64,000 bases of DNA from assembly GCA_039619475.1 (NCBI GenBank), contig CM077116.1:173443863-173507862 (forward strand), in the 5' to 3' direction. A program made the position numbers and the translations under genes. The notes beneath the pieces are model-generated. The model saw nothing but the letters and a program-made list of their open reading frames with translations, was not told where the DNA came from and ran no database searches. Of this stretch, positions 61,401 to 64,000 are shown in pieces. This DNA comes from Icerya purchasi (taxonomy: Eukaryota; Arthropoda; Insecta; Hemiptera; Monophlebidae). How positions within the stretch are numbered: position 1 is the first letter of the stretch; the number at the start of each line of letters is the position of its first letter.

Positions 61401-62903
61401 CGGTGATAATATTTCGTATGAAGCGATAAAGTAACTACCACCAGAAATTTTTAGTTGGTTTTGTTCAAAAAAGTTAAAGAGTATTTTGCGTACGCATTCT
61501 TTAAGCCCGAATAAAATCCTGAAACATATTCATCTAATTGTTCAGTCATCTTATTATTGCGTGTAAAAAAAAACAAAAAAGTTTCCAAACTATTGCAAAG
61601 AGAAAAATGATAATTTTCAATGATATTCTTGAAATGCACACTTTTTTTGAAGAAATCAGACGCTACTGTATCGCTAACCACCGTTACTCGCGCGGTATCA
61701 TCATACACCACTCTTATAATAATCTGAATCAGAATTATAAGTTTTGTAGAAATTAAATTGGCATTTGGCACAGTGTAAATTTATACCGTTAAGAAAAGTA
61801 GGAATTTCGTGGAATATAGAGTATATAATTATAATTATTATAACAATAGGGAGGTTACCAGTTGACCCAACAATATATAGGTTGTTTTCGTTTATTCTGA
61901 AGAAAGATATTGTAAAACTCCGGATACTGCATATAAAATTGAGACGATATTCGGCAGTTGATGGTTATGCCAACAGAAATATGTCATCGGACATTTTTAA
62001 GCTAAAATAAGCGCGTAGTTCATTTTTTACTTCGAAAGTGAACGTTATTAATATGACATTAGAATTCAATAAAAATGGTGTAAATAAAAAAGTACCGATT
62101 TTTTAGATTCAATTTATTGCGGTAAATAAATTGGTCTATGTCCGAAGGAAATCTATAACATAGGATTGAAAGTTAGGATTCCACAATAGTTTTAAGTGAA
62201 TTCCGGCATTCGTAGAAATAATCGTGAATACGAAGTGTCGTAAGTGTAATAGAAAATTATATTGGAAGAAATATGTTACGTTAATCAGAGAGAAGTTATA
62301 ATACGAACACTCTAATAAAAGCTATAAAGATGCCAGTTAAAGAAAAGGCAAAACATATTTAAACAATTCATAGAAACAAATCTGAATTATATTAATAAAA
62401 ATATCGTTTTTTTTTGTTTTTTTTTTTTTTTTTAGTTTTAATAACTTCCGCAAAGTAAACCCCATCTGCGATATTCAGTCTGATTGTATTGTATATTTAT
62501 AAAAAAATACGGTGCATCTTACCTTCTAAGAGCTTAAAATTAAATTAAACTGTAAACTAATCTTATATATATATATATATATATATAAAAAACTAATATA
62601 TTAAATTTCCGAAACATAAAGTTATACAAAAAAAAAAAAAAAAATTAAAAGAAAAACAATAAACAATATCCCGACATCCCTTGATATTTAAATTAGTATA
62701 ATTACGTAAAAGCCAGTAATTTCCTTTTTCTATAATTTAAAATTATTTAACACCAAGATGTCCGGTGGGAATATCTATAGCAATTCTGTTAGTATTGAAC
62801 TATTTGATCTGCATAATTATGGTGATATACACTAAGGTAAAAAATTGTAAACAAAAACTATATTAATGTGATTTTCTTCCATACTGTTGTGATATTTTAT
62901 GAA
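58457..62903. other. Noncoding AT-rich sequence
   Basis: It includes T runs, an ATT microsatellite (60745-60769) and a TA tract (62563-62587). No frame shows conserved motifs. Confidence 0.5.
60745..60769. repeat. (ATT)8 microsatellite
   Basis: About eight ATT units after a T run. Confidence 0.9.
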
Positions 62904-63045
62904 TTTTTGAAATAAATATAACACACTTTAATACACAATAATATTATTATTTCTATGAAGATGGATACAATTAACCGAAACTAGTCAGTGTTTTTATTTT
63001 ATTAAAAGTATTGTGTATTAAAGGGTGTTATATTTATTTCAAAAA
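62904..63045. repeat. 37-bp inverted repeat around a hammerhead-like spacer
   Basis: The arms 62904-62940 and 63009-63045 are reverse complements with one mismatch in 37. The 68-bp spacer holds GAAGATGG...CCGAAACTAGTCAG on the plus strand (GAAACTAGTC at 62977-62986). This is the GAA-palindrome-UH signature shared with 23220 and others, with GUC as the cleavage triplet. Core box 1 is degenerate (ATGAAGA). It is probably a short relic of the same repeat family. Confidence 0.6.
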
Positions 63046-63227
63046 CTATATGTTGAAAATGTATAAATTGAACAATCGATATATCGAAATTGAACAACTT
63101 TGAGAACAGTCGATAATAATGTATAAATTTTAATCGTTAATCAACTTTTAAAATTGAAGCATTAAATTATATCGAATATTGAATCATCAAAAGCAATAAA
63201 TACTAAAATTAGAAAAGGAAAATAAAA

Positions 63228-63406
63228 TAAAAGTAACTGGTAAAATCGTATCATCAAAATCACAATAAAACAAGATCATGCCAATGATAGAGTAGTATTT
63301 AGATTTTAAATAGAGGATGTCTATTTAAAATCTAAATACTAGTCTATCATTAGCGTGATCTCATTTTATTGTGATTTTGATGATAAAATTTTACCGATTA
63401 CTTTTT
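63228..63406. repeat. Large fold-back: 87-bp arms, 5-bp loop
   Basis: The arms 63228-63314 and 63320-63406 are reverse complements with few mismatches, separated only by GGATG. A transcript would form an almost perfect long hairpin. It ends where the T run (poly-A of the next minus-strand element) starts. It could be a fold-back transposon, a palindromic duplication formed during insertion, or an endogenous hairpin-siRNA source. Confidence 0.85.
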
Positions 63407-63411
63407 TTTTT

Positions 63412-64000
63412 TATCCGAATACGGCCAACTAAGGACCACGCAAAATAACCGTAGCACAACCCCACTAGTTTTTCGCTTCCTTTCCTGCCAATATCGCTTC
63501 ATTCTTTTCTTATGTTTTTCCCTTCTTTCCTCTGTCCATATCTTCCCCATCTTCTTTTTAGTTCTTTTCTGGAATGCTTTGGACATTTTAATCTTTTTCT
63601 TAAACATATTTCTGTTTTCTATTTCTTGTTCTGTTATTTCCATCTCTTGTAGTTTTTTGTTTTTTTTTCACTTCTACAAACCATGTAATTTGTGTTTTCC
63701 TATTTTTATCGAAGAAATCGAATATTCTTTTTGTTAATCTTGGCGTATTCATCCTTTTAGGATGGCCGTAAAAGGTCATTCTGCTTTTGCGCATGGTATC
63801 TACTTTAGTTTCTTTTTTTCTTCTGTATACCTCTTCATTGCTTCTCAATTTCCAAATAGTATCATTTTCATATACCGTCCTCCCAATAATTTTCCTATTA
63901 TTTTTCTTTCCTTCTTTTCGATTTCGTTTACATCTTCTATCACATTCATCAATAGACATTCTGCAGAATATGGACATTCTGGTTTAACTACTGCGTTGTA
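63412..64000 (-). mobile_element. 3' end of an RTE-like non-LTR retrotransposon (runs off the window)
   Basis: Minus strand: WKLRSNEEVYRRKKETKVDT, RKSRMTFYGHPKRMNTPRLT and KRIFDFFDKNRKTQITWFVE. After a frameshift near 63640 come EITEQEIENRNMFKKKI and KIWTEERREKHKKRMKRYW. This is the familiar tail of insect RTE-like ORFs (IRKRRL.FYGH..RM...RLTK.IF..F......W..EV, then TEERRE.H.ERMK.YW). A short poly-A (63401-63411, T on the plus strand) follows. The rest of the element should lie to the right of the window. Confidence 0.75.

Noticed and set aside
1..64000. CRISPR arrays, rRNA, bacterial operons, telomeric TTAGG arrays
   Set aside because: None seen. All regular repeats are microsatellites, and the gene structure is eukaryotic.

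Overview
This window is eukaryotic nuclear DNA, most likely from an insect. It is AT-rich, full of long A/T runs and microsatellites, and packed with transposon families typical of arthropods: mariner, Tc1/mariner relatives, I/Jockey-type and RTE-like non-LTR retrotransposons, a Helitron, and small inverted-repeat elements. The species cannot be fixed from the sequence. A sap-feeding or predatory bug (Hemiptera) is a guess from the transposon mix only.

Only one stretch looks like a host gene. It is a GC-richer coding exon at 7945-8846 (+), with a clean 3' splice site before its ATG and a consensus 5' splice site after codon 300. The encoded segment is acidic, Ser/Asp-rich and carries a basic nuclear-localisation-like cluster. 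I do not recognise the family. If the gene continues to the right, most of the rest of the window is one or more very large introns. A weak candidate for a later exon lies at 55465-55656.

Layout: 1-4293 noncoding; 4294-5065 a long-TIR Tc1/mariner derivative, with a second non-autonomous element beside it (5089-5706); 7945-8846 host exon; 10690-11920 dead mariner; 15269-15630 dead non-LTR fragment; 20600-23500 two minus-strand non-LTR copies, the second split by a 512-bp insertion with 13-bp target-site duplications; 29130-30640 two I-type non-LTR tails; 33357-34063 a possible MITE; 34729-36019 a nearly intact mariner with perfect 28-bp ITRs and a one-base frameshift near its C-terminus; 36189-36593 a MITE; 40114-40560 Helitron remnant; 43540-53230 four more I-type remnants, two of them tail to tail; 57897-58456 a 5'-truncated Jockey copy with a poly-A tail; 62904-63406 two inverted repeats; 63412-64000 the 3' end of another non-LTR element.

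The most interesting signal is a repeated module that looks like a hammerhead ribozyme of the kind carried by Penelope-like elements. It has a CTGATGA core, a small stem, and then GAA followed by a 6-bp palindrome and a U-H cleavage site. It appears twice as inverted arms in the 512-bp insertion (22781-23292). Reduced forms occur near 2504, 16911, 29603, 48391 and 62977. The palindrome suggests that such ribozymes would act as dimers.
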